DNA of 64,000 bases from Vibrio anguillarum (GCF_001989995.2 NZ_JAHGUP010000016.1:1-64000), one strand, 5' to 3'. Numbered from the stretch's first letter, positions 9,612 to 19,099 are shown. Notes: generated by a model not told the origin, from the sequence alone. A program made the numbers and translations.

Positions 9612-9698
9612 ATTGCCTTTTTTGAGCAGGTTCCACTTAGGGCGCTAAACTTGAAAGTGATACACGCGTATCTTTCTAGATGAGTGACGAGGTGATGG

Positions 9699-10793
9699 AT
9701 GTACAAATGGATACTGTTCAGTGCGATGCTATCAGCAAATGCTTATGCGGTTGATTTCCAGCCTTACATTGTGAATGGTTCGGATACCAGCAGTGCCACT
9801 TACCCTTCTTTTGCTAGCCTTTTATATCAAAGCAGCGCTCAGTATAGTACCAACAGTTTTTGTGGGGCGAGTATTATCAATTCACAGTTTATTTTGACGG
9901 CAGCTCATTGTATTTACGGTAAAAAAGATACCATGCTTTATACGGTGGTAGTGCCTCAGTTGGATAATGTGGCCGATTTCCCCTACGGGAATATCCAGAT
10001 ATCGCGCGCGGCGGCTTTTTATTACCCCAGTACTTACATCAATTCGTCCAGCGTACTCTGGCGTGATGACATTGCGATTATCAAGCTCGAAACACCGCTC
10101 AATGTGGCGGACTATTCTGCGCTACTCAATACTCAGTTAAATAATGATTACCCTGCTGGCAATAATTACAAAGCGATTGGGCATGGCTACGTGGCGGGTA
10201 ATGTCCCGAATGCTAATAAGCAGTTACAAGAAACGACCCTCACTTTTGTTAGTAATGCCGTCTGTAGCGCTTTCTATGGCTCGGCACTGACCTCAAAGCA
10301 GATCTGTTTTGATGGTGCGGTAAGCGGTGCTTATAAAAACTCCACCTGTTCTGGCGATTCCGGTGGGCCTGTCTATTGGTTTAATGGCTCGCAATACATT
10401 CAAATTGGTTTAACCAGCTTTGGGCCTTCACTATGTGGTGATATTAACCAACCGATCACCTCGGTATTTACGGAGCTTTATGATTATCAGAGCTGGATTC
10501 AGCGCGTTCTTACAGGGGCAGAGGCGCCTAAATATTATGTTGCCACTCAAAATGGGGTACGTGTTCTGATTGATACTCAAACTGTTGCCCCTCAAGAGGA
10601 GAGCGGTGGCAGTTTGAGTATCCTAGGGTTGACTCTACTGCTGTTATTTCGCTTTCGGGCGCATAATAATTTTGGTTCGTCTGTTGTGGTGATTAAAAAT
10701 TTGCTTGGCTCTCAACGTCATCTCTTGTGCGGTGATTCGGTTTGCCGTTTGCTCTATGTTAAACAACGCATCGATGCCGTACCCGTGCAGTGA
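9699..10793 (+). CDS. Secreted serine protease (S1 family), GlyGly-CTERM type, with abnormal C-terminal extension
   Basis: Paralogue of the preceding protease: signal peptide (about 1-17), activation site 'YIVNG', His70, Asp124 and Ser221 ('CSGDSGGPV'). The S1-pocket position is Ser, as in chymotrypsins, not Asp. A GlyGly-CTERM signal is visible at about 301-320 ('ESGGSLSILGLTLLLLFRFR'), but the frame then runs on for 44 more residues into the antisense strand of the M16 gene, overlapping it by 150 nt. Family members normally end within a few residues of the basic stretch. A TAATAA lies at 10664-10669 in another frame, so a one-base deletion near 10640-10660 may have destroyed the original stop. 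Protease domain certain; the true C-terminus is not. Confidence 0.85.
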   Translation: MYKWILFSAMLSANAYAVDFQPYIVNGSDTSSATYPSFASLLYQSSAQYSTNSFCGASIINSQFILTAAHCIYGKKDTMLYTVVVPQLDNVADFPYGNIQISRAAAFYYPSTYINSSSVLWRDDIAIIKLETPLNVADYSALLNTQLNNDYPAGNNYKAIGHGYVAGNVPNANKQLQETTLTFVSNAVCSAFYGSALTSKQICFDGAVSGAYKNSTCSGDSGGPVYWFNGSQYIQIGLTSFGPSLCGDINQPITSVFTELYDYQSWIQRVLTGAEAPKYYVATQNGVRVLIDTQTVAPQEESGGSLSILGLTLLLLFRFRAHNNFGSSVVVIKNLLGSQRHLLCGDSVCRLLYVKQRIDAVPVQ

Positions 10794-13406
10794 ATAACGT
10801 TGAATAAACCAATTCATCTGCTTGGGGTCGTCTTTGAGTGGTTTGAGATCGGCAATCAACTGTTTTGCTGCGGTGAGCGTTTCCTCTTCCGTTATTTCGA
10901 CAGATAAACCGTCAATCAGCTTATCAATGGCTTGCTCTGCGGTATCGACATCATTGGATGAAATGTCCACGCTAAATAGCCAATCGTTGTGTGGTTCACT
11001 ATAGGCTGAAACCGAAAAAGCATTGGGAGCGTAATCCAACCCTAGCTGTTCACGCACCTGACTCACCATGCGGCGGTTTGCCACACGCCACAACATATCA
11101 TCCATAAAGATAGTAGTAGCCGATTTGTGTTCCGGGTCGTTACTGATCACTCTGGCAAGATAGGCACTGCTTTTTTCGTCATTGATCGCCATGTCGATTC
11201 GAGGCTGAAAGTCTGCGCGATAATCAATGCGATAATCGACCTCAGGTGCGGAGCTGAAGGTTAATGACGCCACATAGGTACGCAACAGCGGTTTCAGTTC
11301 GGCAGGTTGAATGTCTGCGGTAATAAAGAGTTTAAAACCCCTATTTTTCTTAAAGAGGTCATCATGGGTTTGCATCACTTGTTCAACACTCACCGTATTG
11401 ATGTCCGATCCTTCGTATAACCAATGAGTGGTGTTCGGCAGATAGCTATTGCGATTAATGGCGAGCGCCATCTGACCAATGGGTGAGCGAAGAAAAGTAT
11501 CACGATTTTCTTTAAATTCTTGTTTTGTTAACTGCAGATGGTTGTCGTCGATGTTGATGGCTGTCATCGCCGTATAAAGGGCCGCAAACGCTTCGGCTAA
11601 CTCATCTTTAGATGATTCAAGGCTGATACCATGCGACGTAAAGTCGATGTAGGGATTCAATATGATGCCGTGTCTTCTCAGGTGATTATCCAACTGAGAG
11701 CCGCTAAAGTTACCAATTCCACCGCGTATGGCACTCGGAATAAGCACTTCAGAAGCTTTACGCAAATCGGGCTCTAAGCTTGCTTTACCACCAAGGCTAG
11801 CCAAAGTGGCATACACTTTTTCCCCTGCGTTAATGTCTCTGCGATACCACACTTCAACACCGTTACTTAGCGTCCAAGTGGTGATATCCATCGACTCTTG
11901 AGGTTGAGATTCTGACAAAATGGCACCTATCTGCGTAGGTGTTACAAAAGCTTGATTGACCTCTTGTAGTAGCGGTGGCTGCCCTTTTTGGGCAAACAGG
12001 GTTTTGAGTGTTGGCAGTGTCGCGACGACGAATTCTTTGTCTTCACTTTTATCCAACCCAATATTGATCTGGTAGTCGCTAGACAATAATTTGCGAAGGT
12101 GTTCATCGAGTATGGCATTGTTGGTGGTCGAGATAAATTCGGTTAACGTCGACCGTCGGTCTAAATGTGACTGGATCGGTTGATCCAACGTGCGCGCCAG
12201 CGTTTTTTCTTCGACTAAATCTATCGCGGTAGCTTTTTGCCAATTGTTATCGAAGTTCGCTAACATCTCTTGATACTGACGGAAAATCGCCTGAAACTCT
12301 TGCTCACCCACACCATGATCACGCAGTGCAGCAAGTGTGGAGAAGAAGAGATTTTGCGATGCTTCTCTTGAGTCCACTGGAAACCCGACCTCTGCAAACG
12401 AATAGCGCTGGGTTTCAAACGGGATAGTTTGGGAATAAATCCAAAGTGCCGGAAGGTTGGCGTCACTAAAATTGCTGGATAACCGCTGTTGTATCAGTTG
12501 CTGGGCGATATCATCGAGCCACCACTGGGCTTGTTGTTCACGGCTGGCTATTTTTTGCTCGCCACGGTCGATGAATAGGCTAATGTTCGGTGAGTCATTG
12601 GCACCAATGTAACCCACAAAATCTGTATTATTGGCGGTAATGCTGTGGTTTCTAGTCGGCATTGGCGTGCTGCCTTTTTCCCAGCTCGCGAAGTGTTTTT
12701 CTATCAATGCCGTGGCTTGTTCTAATGTGATATTGCCGGCGATAACGATTTCGGTGAGCTGTGGCTGATACCAAGTGCGGTAAAAATCGGCAATTCCTTC
12801 GGGTGTTGCTTGGTTCACGCTCTCTTTGGTGCCTAAGGGATCATGTTGTGCATATAAAGTATTAGCAATCATGTGCTCATAAACGTTTTGAGCGTAGCTC
12901 TTCTCCTCTTTGCGTGAGAAACGAAACTCGCCCATGATCACGCGTTTTTCATTTTCAACCGATGTGGGAGTAAGCTCTATACCATCGGCAATATCTCTAA
13001 ACCAGACCAGAGCTGGCTCTACCGCTTGGTTATCGGGTAAATCCAGTTTGTAAACCGTTTCTTGATAAGCAGTATAAGCATTGATGTCAGGGCCAAAACT
13101 GACACCTGATTGCTCAAAGGTTTTGATCGCATCATTTCCGGCATAATGAGCGCTGCCATTAAAAGCCATATGCTCAAGAAAATGAGCGTAGCCCTGTTGC
13201 TGATTGTTTTCTTGAAATGCGGCTGCGTGAACAATCAAGCGGATGGAAACGGGTTCTTTTTGATTGGGATAAATGTGGTATTTCATGCCATTGGCCAGCT
13301 CGGCACTCGCCCAATAGGGATCTTCTTTGATCGGAGTGAACGCTTGATTTGAAGCACATCCCAACAGAAATAAGCAACTAACGAATAGTAGACGATATAT
13401 TTTCAT
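10644..13406 (-). CDS. M16-family zinc metallopeptidase, PqqL-like lipoprotein
   Basis: A 920-residue two-lobed insulinase-type peptidase. The N-terminus is a lipoprotein signal with lipobox 'LLGC' (Cys17), so the enzyme is lipid-anchored in the envelope. The inverted zinc motif HxxEH is 'HFLEHMAF' (about residue 79), with the distal glutamate in the 'SVENEKRVIMGEF' helix. Both M16 halves are present; length and layout match PqqL/YddC of E. coli, a periplasmic peptidase implicated in processing imported protein. It converges with protease 2 and overlaps its extended tail. It may degrade peptides, but no substrate can be read here. Confidence 0.9.
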   Translation of the reverse strand: MKIYRLLFVSCLFLLGCASNQAFTPIKEDPYWASAELANGMKYHIYPNQKEPVSIRLIVHAAAFQENNQQQGYAHFLEHMAFNGSAHYAGNDAIKTFEQSGVSFGPDINAYTAYQETVYKLDLPDNQAVEPALVWFRDIADGIELTPTSVENEKRVIMGEFRFSRKEEKSYAQNVYEHMIANTLYAQHDPLGTKESVNQATPEGIADFYRTWYQPQLTEIVIAGNITLEQATALIEKHFASWEKGSTPMPTRNHSITANNTDFVGYIGANDSPNISLFIDRGEQKIASREQQAQWWLDDIAQQLIQQRLSSNFSDANLPALWIYSQTIPFETQRYSFAEVGFPVDSREASQNLFFSTLAALRDHGVGEQEFQAIFRQYQEMLANFDNNWQKATAIDLVEEKTLARTLDQPIQSHLDRRSTLTEFISTTNNAILDEHLRKLLSSDYQINIGLDKSEDKEFVVATLPTLKTLFAQKGQPPLLQEVNQAFVTPTQIGAILSESQPQESMDITTWTLSNGVEVWYRRDINAGEKVYATLASLGGKASLEPDLRKASEVLIPSAIRGGIGNFSGSQLDNHLRRHGIILNPYIDFTSHGISLESSKDELAEAFAALYTAMTAINIDDNHLQLTKQEFKENRDTFLRSPIGQMALAINRNSYLPNTTHWLYEGSDINTVSVEQVMQTHDDLFKKNRGFKLFITADIQPAELKPLLRTYVASLTFSSAPEVDYRIDYRADFQPRIDMAINDEKSSAYLARVISNDPEHKSATTIFMDDMLWRVANRRMVSQVREQLGLDYAPNAFSVSAYSEPHNDWLFSVDISSNDVDTAEQAIDKLIDGLSVEITEEETLTAAKQLIADLKPLKDDPKQMNWFIQRYSLHGYGIDALFNIEQTANRITAQEMTLRAKQIFNHHNRRTKIIMRPKAK

Positions 13407-13645
13407 AACAACCTCGACATGTATTTGGTGGCAATATACGTCATGAGGTTTGAATTATTTGGGGGAATGCGACTGTCAACTCAGGTTTTGAGAAAGAAGT
13501 TTCAATTTTTTCGTAACAATGAATGTTATTAATTACATTGTGTAACGGTAGTGTTAGGTTTTGAATAGTTTACCCACCTTTGTATTGGATATCTCTAACA
13601 CGTCAGCTAACACCATAAAACAGAGAGGCTGGCTAATTTCTTCAA

Positions 13646-13670
13646 CAGTGGAAGCATTAGCTTCACACTG
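13646..13670. other. Stem-loop downstream of the DedA gene
   Basis: CAGTGGAAGC-ATTA-GCTTCACACTG forms a 9-10 bp stem with one bulge. It lies 22 nt past the DedA stop on minus but lacks a T-run, so it is a possible 3'-end stabiliser rather than a clear terminator. Nothing else stands out in the 285 nt between the M16 and DedA genes. Confidence 0.4.
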
Positions 13671-13691
13671 CTGAGAGATTAGTTCGGTGAT

Positions 13692-14375
13692 CTACTGGCT
13701 TTCTTCACTGATACGAGGGGCTTTTTGCAGTGAACGTTTACGCATTAACCAACCCACCAGTACCGTTGAGATAGCGATCAACAGTGTCATCAGTGGTGCT
13801 AATATCAACGCATGATTGGCTATTTTGGCAAGCTTATCGGGCAAAAGAGAAATACCTAAGCCTGAGCCGACCAAAAACAGAATCCACGCCAGCGCGCTCA
13901 GTGGTGAGACGAGCAGGAAGCGTGTTGGTGTTACTGCATTACGCAGCCCCATTACCATAGGCAGCAAAGAACGAACTACCGGCAGAAAGCGCCCCATGAA
14001 CATGGCCAGTAGCCCATACCTTTGGATCAAGTTATCGGTAGTGCGCCACTGTTTTTCTGAGACTTTGTTGAGCCAAGTTGAGACTAATCGCCACTCTTTA
14101 AGTTGGTGGCCTTGATAAAAGGCGATCGCACTGCCCAGCCAACCAGCAAAAACCAGCACGCCAATAATGGCATACAGGTTGAGTACCCCAACGGCCGCAA
14201 GGCTACCACACAGTACAATCACACTATCGCAAGGCAGCGGCGCTGCTGGAATAAATGCACTTTCAACGAAGATAAGTAACCCAATACAGAGGTAAAGTAA
14301 CGACAGATCGACCTGTTGTAGCGCAAATAGATCTTGATGCCATAAGGCAGAGAAAATAGACAAAAAAGTATTCAT
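13692..14375 (-). CDS. DedA-family inner-membrane protein
   Basis: A 227-residue polytopic protein. Typical DedA (SNARE-associated/VTT) features are 'LLIFVESAFIPAAPLPCDSVIVLCGSLA' (split here by residue use), the 'FMGRFLPVVRSLLPMVMG' motif near residue 125 with the conserved Arg residues, and about five hydrophobic segments. Members are proton-motive-force-dependent lipid transporters or scramblases, with roles in undecaprenyl-phosphate or phospholipid recycling. The start is the ATG at 14375 with GAGGAAG 7 nt upstream; a frame to 14390 has none. It follows a small membrane-protein gene by 53 nt and is probably cotranscribed. Confidence 0.9.
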   Translation of the reverse strand: MNTFLSIFSALWHQDLFALQQVDLSLLYLCIGLLIFVESAFIPAAPLPCDSVIVLCGSLAAVGVLNLYAIIGVLVFAGWLGSAIAFYQGHQLKEWRLVSTWLNKVSEKQWRTTDNLIQRYGLLAMFMGRFLPVVRSLLPMVMGLRNAVTPTRFLLVSPLSALAWILFLVGSGLGISLLPDKLAKIANHALILAPLMTLLIAISTVLVGWLMRKRSLQKAPRISEESQ

Positions 14376-14428
14376 AACAAGCTTCCTCAATCAGTAAATA
14401 GTAATAATTGGTCCGATTGAAAAAGGTG

Positions 14429-14806
14429 TTAAGCGTGGGCGAAGCGTGAATACAGGTTGGAAAATTGCAGTGCTTTACGCACAAAAACGTGAGTTGATTG
14501 ACCTATATACAGAGAACAAATGACGACAAACGCAGTGGTACTGAGAGTGTAAAAAAGTAGGGTAGTTTCTGCGCTCGTCTCTTCGTCGTCATCTGAGATT
14601 AACCGAAGCCCACTGACTCGTGGTGTTTCATGCCTTGTGGTTAATATTGCTGCATCACGATCAACAAAAAATGGATGACTGGAAAAATGAACATGCTGGA
14701 TTGTCGTAGACTCACTCGCCGAAAAGCTTTGTGTAGCATTGAGGTTGAGCGAGGAGAACAGGCTCAATAAGCTAAACAAGAAGGCAAACATCAATGACTG
14801 GATCAT
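14429..14806 (-). CDS. Small exported membrane protein of unknown function
   Basis: A 125-residue ORF I do not recognise. It starts with a hydrophobic signal-like segment (residues 4-24), has a polar, Ser/Thr/His-rich middle that would be periplasmic, an acidic 'DDDEETSAE' patch, a second hydrophobic segment near residues 85-103 and a basic, aromatic tail. The topology predicts an N-terminal signal peptide or anchor and one membrane helix. It lies directly upstream of the DedA gene on the same strand, suggesting cotranscription. The ribosome site is weak, so the start is uncertain. Confidence 0.5.
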   Translation of the reverse strand: MIQSLMFAFLFSLLSLFSSLNLNATQSFSASESTTIQHVHFSSHPFFVDRDAAILTTRHETPRVSGLRLISDDDEETSAETTLLFYTLSTTAFVVICSLYIGQSTHVFVRKALQFSNLYSRFAHA

Positions 14807-14891
14807 AACTATCGCGAGGCTACTTAAACTGAGGGTGAGTATGCGGCGTGTCAGCGGTGCGTGTAAAGGAATTTTAGCCCTGGAAAAGCGT

Positions 14892-14919
14892 GAAAAAGTG
14901 AGCAGCGCTGCTGCTCACT
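14892..14919 (-). terminator. Intrinsic terminator of the fru operon
   Basis: AGTGAGCAGC / GCTGCTCACT (14897-14906 and 14910-14919) is a perfect 10-bp stem with a 3-nt loop, followed on minus by TTTTT. It is 28 nt past the fruA stop. Confidence 0.88.
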
Positions 14920-14947
14920 CATGATGGTTAGATATTAATGATGCAAA

Positions 14948-16690
14948 TTATATTGCTGCCGCGGTTGAGCTCTCGCTCGCTTTTGCGCGGTTTTTAAGGA
15001 AGGCGTAACCAAAGCCAGTCACCGCCGTACCAGCCGCAATCGCGATTAGGTACATCAGTACAGGTGTAATCGCATTTGGTATCAGTAGGACAAATAAGCC
15101 GCCGTGCGGAGCCATTAATTTCGCGCCAAACAACATAGACAGTGCACCCGTTAACGCGCCGCCTGCCATACAAGCTGGGATAACGCGCATTGGATCTTTC
15201 GCTGCAAATGGAATTGCCCCTTCAGAGATAAAGCATAAACCTAGTACAAATGAGGCTTTACCCGCTTCACGTTCACCGGCTTCGAATTTGTCTCTGGCAA
15301 GGAAAGTGGCAAGGCCCATACCTAACGCTGGCACCATACCCGCAGCCATAATGGCGGCCATTGGTGCGTAAGTTTGCGAAGCCAGTAGACCAACACCAAA
15401 GGTATACGCTGCTTTATTAATCGGCCCACCTAAGTCAAAGCACATCATCGCGCCTAGGATTACACCCAGAAGTACGGCGTTGGCTGAGCCCATGTTGTTT
15501 AAGAACTCAGTCATTGCAGCCATGATGCTCGATACAGGGCCACCGACGATGTAGATCATCACCAAGCCAGTAAAGAGACTCGCCACAAATGGAATGATGA
15601 GGATTGGTTTTAGCGCTTCCATCGATTGCGGTAAGGAGACTTTATCTGCAATGAATTTAGCGGCGTAACCTGCAATGAAACCGGCCACAATACCGCCAAG
15701 AAAACCGGCTCCGGTAGAGCTTGCCAACATCCCGCCAATCAAACCAGGAGCAAGCCCCGGACGGTCAGCAATCGAGAACGCAATAAAACCCGCCATGACA
15801 GGGATCATTAATGCAAAGGCTGAACCGCCACCAATGGTCATCAGCGCTGCCGCTAATGTGCCTTGCTCTTTAAACGCTTCAATACCAAACACAAAAGAGA
15901 GTGCGATGATCAAACCACCCGCGACTACGACAGGAAGCATGTGAGATACCCCAGTCATCAGGTGCTTGTACACCCCTTTTTTCTCTTCGGTTTGATTGTT
16001 ATTAGACGCTGACGATTGCGTATAAATAGACGCTTGGTTAAACGCGTTGGTGATCTCTTGCTCGGTTTTTTTCAGTGCAAGACCTGTACTGGTTTTATAC
16101 AGTTTTTTGCCGTTGAAACGATCGAGTGGCACTTCGATATCGGCCGCAATGATCACCAAATCCGCATCAGCAATCTCTTGCGCCGTGAGTTGGTTTTTCG
16201 CGCCCACAGAACCACGTGTCTCTACTTTGATCTGGTGGCCAAGGCGTTTTGCATGGTTTTCTAGCGCTTCTGCCGCCATAAATGTGTGTGCAACACCCGT
16301 TGGACAAGCGGTAATCGCCACGATTTTTTTAGCGGCTTGCGTTACGACTGGCGCAGACACCGTTTTTGCCTCTTGCTCAGTTAGGATAGTCGCTGCGTTT
16401 ATCGCGCTGTTTAAAAAAGCAACGGGATCAGAGGTGCAGGCTGAAATGTCACTTTGGTACACTTTTTTGCCGATAAAGCGAGTAGTATCTATTGGTGTAT
16501 TACGAGCAATAACCACCACATCTGCGTTGTCGATTTCACTGCTAGAGAGCGTATGGCCTTGAATGATGCTGGAATGGCATTCAACCACCGCGGTCCAATT
16601 GAGCGATTTTGCCGCTTGTTCAAGCAGCCCGGCAGCAATGATGCTGTTTGCAACGCCACTGGGGCATGCGGTAATAATAGCAATCTTCAT
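14948..16690 (-). CDS. fruA: Fructose-specific PTS enzyme IIB'BC
   Basis: Imports fructose as fructose 1-phosphate across the inner membrane. The 580-residue protein starts with two tandem IIB domains, each beginning 'ITACPSGVA' or 'ITACPTGVA' (Cys9 and about Cys133 are the phosphorylation-type cysteines), followed by a IIC domain from about residue 240 with eight or more hydrophobic segments and the motif 'GGPINKAAYTF'. This IIB'-IIB-IIC order is that of enterobacterial and Vibrio FruA. It is the last gene of fruB-fruK-fruA, 18 nt after fruK, and ends at a strong terminator. Control by FruR boxes upstream of fruB is expected. Confidence 0.97.
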   Translation of the reverse strand: MKIAIITACPSGVANSIIAAGLLEQAAKSLNWTAVVECHSSIIQGHTLSSSEIDNADVVVIARNTPIDTTRFIGKKVYQSDISACTSDPVAFLNSAINAATILTEQEAKTVSAPVVTQAAKKIVAITACPTGVAHTFMAAEALENHAKRLGHQIKVETRGSVGAKNQLTAQEIADADLVIIAADIEVPLDRFNGKKLYKTSTGLALKKTEQEITNAFNQASIYTQSSASNNNQTEEKKGVYKHLMTGVSHMLPVVVAGGLIIALSFVFGIEAFKEQGTLAAALMTIGGGSAFALMIPVMAGFIAFSIADRPGLAPGLIGGMLASSTGAGFLGGIVAGFIAGYAAKFIADKVSLPQSMEALKPILIIPFVASLFTGLVMIYIVGGPVSSIMAAMTEFLNNMGSANAVLLGVILGAMMCFDLGGPINKAAYTFGVGLLASQTYAPMAAIMAAGMVPALGMGLATFLARDKFEAGEREAGKASFVLGLCFISEGAIPFAAKDPMRVIPACMAGGALTGALSMLFGAKLMAPHGGLFVLLIPNAITPVLMYLIAIAAGTAVTGFGYAFLKNRAKASESSTAAAI

Positions 16691-16708
16691 AGTTACGACC
16701 TTCTGTCC

Positions 16709-17662
16709 TTATGAGTTAGCGCTTAAGCTAACGGGTTGTAATTGGATTTGTTGTTGTAGGGTTTCGAGTTGTTTTCGGTTTGACATACCCACGCCGACTT
16801 GCGTAACAGCTAACGCAGAGAGGGCAGTGGCAAAAGTAAGCAGTTCTGTTTTTTCCATCTGCTGCATGTGTCCCCAGCAAAGGCCCGCGACTAAAGTATC
16901 GCCTGCGCCAACAGTGCTAACGACCTGCATACGTGGTGGTTTTGCATGCAGCCATTGATGTTGGTTCAACCACATCACGCCATTTGCTCCCATCGACACC
17001 ACGATATTTTCAATGCCTTTTTCGGCCAGTTGCGCGGCGGCAGCTTGGCATTGCTCAGGAGTGTGTAGTTCACGCCCCACAAACTGAGAAAGCTCTTCAT
17101 CGTTTGGTTTAATCAACCAAGGCTTTGCGTCAAGACCCGCTTTGAGGGCATCACGACTGCTATCAAACAGCACTTTTTTACCCATGGAGTGCAGTTTTTC
17201 GATCCACGAAGCACATAATGCTGGGGAGATGCCCTGTGGCAAGCTGCCAGCGAGCACAAAATAGTCGTGATCAGCGGCTAATCTCTCGAGAGTGCGTTCG
17301 AACTGCTCAATGGCAAGCGGCGTCACTTCAACTCCGGGGAAATTGATGTCGCTCACTTCACCCGATTGCTCCACCAATTTCACGTTAATACGGGTTGCAC
17401 CATCAACACGAACAAACTCATCAATTGCGGCCATCTGATCAAATAGCTGACAGAACAACGCTTGGTTATCACGGCCAAGAAAGCCGGTCACAGTCACCTT
17501 TGCACCGAGATCGCTCAGTACTTTCGCAACATTAACCCCTTTACCTGCGGCGTGAAGTGAACCTTGTTTGACTAGGCTCACTGAGCCAACATTCAGCACA
17601 TCCAAGCTACCTGTTAAATCAAGCGCTGGGTTTAGCGTGATAGTGACGACTTTATTTGTCAT
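16709..17662 (-). CDS. fruK: 1-phosphofructokinase
   Basis: Phosphorylates fructose 1-phosphate to fructose 1,6-bisphosphate. A 317-residue PfkB/ribokinase-fold protein with the N-terminal 'TITLNPALDLTG' and 'HAAGKGVNVAKVLSDLGA' motifs and the C-terminal anion-hole signature 'VSTVGAGDTLVAGLCWG', where the Asp of GAGD is the catalytic base (about residue 254). It lies 10 nt after fruB and 18 nt before fruA. In other bacteria FruK also interacts with FruR; nothing here tests that. Confidence 0.97.
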   Translation of the reverse strand: MTNKVVTITLNPALDLTGSLDVLNVGSVSLVKQGSLHAAGKGVNVAKVLSDLGAKVTVTGFLGRDNQALFCQLFDQMAAIDEFVRVDGATRINVKLVEQSGEVSDINFPGVEVTPLAIEQFERTLERLAADHDYFVLAGSLPQGISPALCASWIEKLHSMGKKVLFDSSRDALKAGLDAKPWLIKPNDEELSQFVGRELHTPEQCQAAAAQLAEKGIENIVVSMGANGVMWLNQHQWLHAKPPRMQVVSTVGAGDTLVAGLCWGHMQQMEKTELLTFATALSALAVTQVGVGMSNRKQLETLQQQIQLQPVSLSANS

Positions 17663-17672
17663 GGCTTAATCC

Positions 17673-18815
17673 TCACCCTTCACCTAGACCAGAAGCAATC
17701 GCTTTACCGATCGATTCTAATGCTTGCTCGGCGTCTGCCCCCTCAGCTGAAAACTGAAGCTGGTGGCCATGTTTTACGCCCAGCGCAATGACTTTCATCA
17801 GGCTTTTCGCGTTGGCTGTTTTTCCGTCGCCATCTAAGTTAGACACTTTGATATTGGCTTCAAATTTCTTCGCTTCGGCCACCAACATCGCTCCTGGACG
17901 AGCGTGCAGACCATGTGCATTTTTGATTTTGAATACCGCAACCTTGCTTGCTGCGCTCTCATCTTTTGCCGGAGCTTGCTCATTGTCATTGCTGAAGAAA
18001 GCCAATAATTGGGCAGCATTCGCATTGAGCAAGGTTTCTTGCTGTTGCTGAAGCACAAGCTGCGTGAGCTTATCCAGAATGTTTTGGTGAGCATTATTAC
18101 AAGCGGCAATCGCGATCAAGGCTTTGACGTTGAGTTGATTGTATTCACACGCATTGGCGGTTGACACAAACGAAATGCCCGTGCGTTTGACCGCTTTGTC
18201 ACTGCTGATTAACCACAATCCCTTGCCTAGGTGGGTTGGCTCTTTCGTGACCAGTTCGGCAACAAATTCATTGTCGGCACAGCCGGTATTGCGTAGCAAA
18301 CCGCCAGCGACGGCGCTCATCTGTACCATATCACTGGCAGGGAAAAGCAGTTGGATCAACGAAGCATCAAAATCAGGCTCAAATTGCACTTCACCATTGA
18401 GGAGTGCAATGACATCATTGGCACTGGACGCTTGTTTCAGTTTCTCTTCAACGCCATCGGCGGATAACACTTGCGTCAGTTGCTTCAGAATGCCCAAATG
18501 TTCATCGGATTTCGCTGCAATACCAATCGCGACATAAACGGTTGTGTCGTTACCCCAGTCAACGCCGTTGGGGAAGTGGTGAACAGCAACACCCGTTTGC
18601 TTAACCAGTTGACGTGTATCGGTTGTACCGTGTGGGATCGCGATACCATTACCAAGAAAGGTCGAATTCTGAGCTTCACGGTTAAGCATGCCATCGACAT
18701 AACCTGCTTCGACGAACCCTTTGTTGGTTAGATCCGCTGCGATAGCTCGAATCGCCTCTTGCTTGTTCGTGGGTGATTGGCCCAAAGTAATATTGTTGGA
18801 ATTGAGTTGCAGCAT
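17673..18815 (-). CDS. fruB: Fructose PTS diphosphoryl transfer protein (IIA-HPr fusion)
   Basis: Passes phosphate from enzyme I to FruA. The 380-residue protein has an N-terminal IIA-Fru domain (about 1-145; phospho-His in 'GIAIPHGTTDTRQLV'), a central linker domain of the kind found in FPr, and a C-terminal HPr-like domain from about residue 290 ('FKIKNAHGLHARPGAMLV', with the phospho-His before ARPG). This is the FPr architecture of E. coli and Vibrio. It is the first gene of the operon, and the upstream region carries FruR boxes. Confidence 0.96.
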   Translation of the reverse strand: MLQLNSNNITLGQSPTNKQEAIRAIAADLTNKGFVEAGYVDGMLNREAQNSTFLGNGIAIPHGTTDTRQLVKQTGVAVHHFPNGVDWGNDTTVYVAIGIAAKSDEHLGILKQLTQVLSADGVEEKLKQASSANDVIALLNGEVQFEPDFDASLIQLLFPASDMVQMSAVAGGLLRNTGCADNEFVAELVTKEPTHLGKGLWLISSDKAVKRTGISFVSTANACEYNQLNVKALIAIAACNNAHQNILDKLTQLVLQQQQETLLNANAAQLLAFFSNDNEQAPAKDESAASKVAVFKIKNAHGLHARPGAMLVAEAKKFEANIKVSNLDGDGKTANAKSLMKVIALGVKHGHQLQFSAEGADAEQALESIGKAIASGLGEG

Positions 18816-18904
18816 TTTGGCCTCTTTGCCTTACGGCTTAATTCGTTATCACTTTGAAGTATAGATTTCACCTAAGCGATAGTTTATTAATATTATTTAT
18901 TCAA

Positions 18905-18920
18905 GCTGAATCGTTTCAGC
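18905..18920. promoter_or_regulatory. FruR (Cra-type) box 1
   Basis: GCTGAATCGTTTCAGC, matching the known GCTGAA...TTCAGC Cra/FruR operator. It is 90 nt upstream of the fruB start. Confidence 0.88.
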
Positions 18921-19076
18921 TTTTTTCCCAAAAAAATTCAGCAAACCTATTTTTGACGAAAAATGGCGCTGTTCAACTTACTCGCACTGCTCATTTTTTA
19001 TAACACTCACATTTGGTGATTTTTACATCGATGAAGTGATGGTCAAATGTAGCCTTAGTTATCATTTTGTAATTTT

Positions 19077-19092
19077 GCTGAATCCTTTCAGC
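19077..19092. promoter_or_regulatory. FruR (Cra-type) box 2
   Basis: GCTGAATCCTTTCAGC, one base from a perfect operator. It is 94 nt upstream of the fruR start, suggesting autoregulation or shared control. Confidence 0.85.
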
Positions 19093-19099
19093 TTTTATA

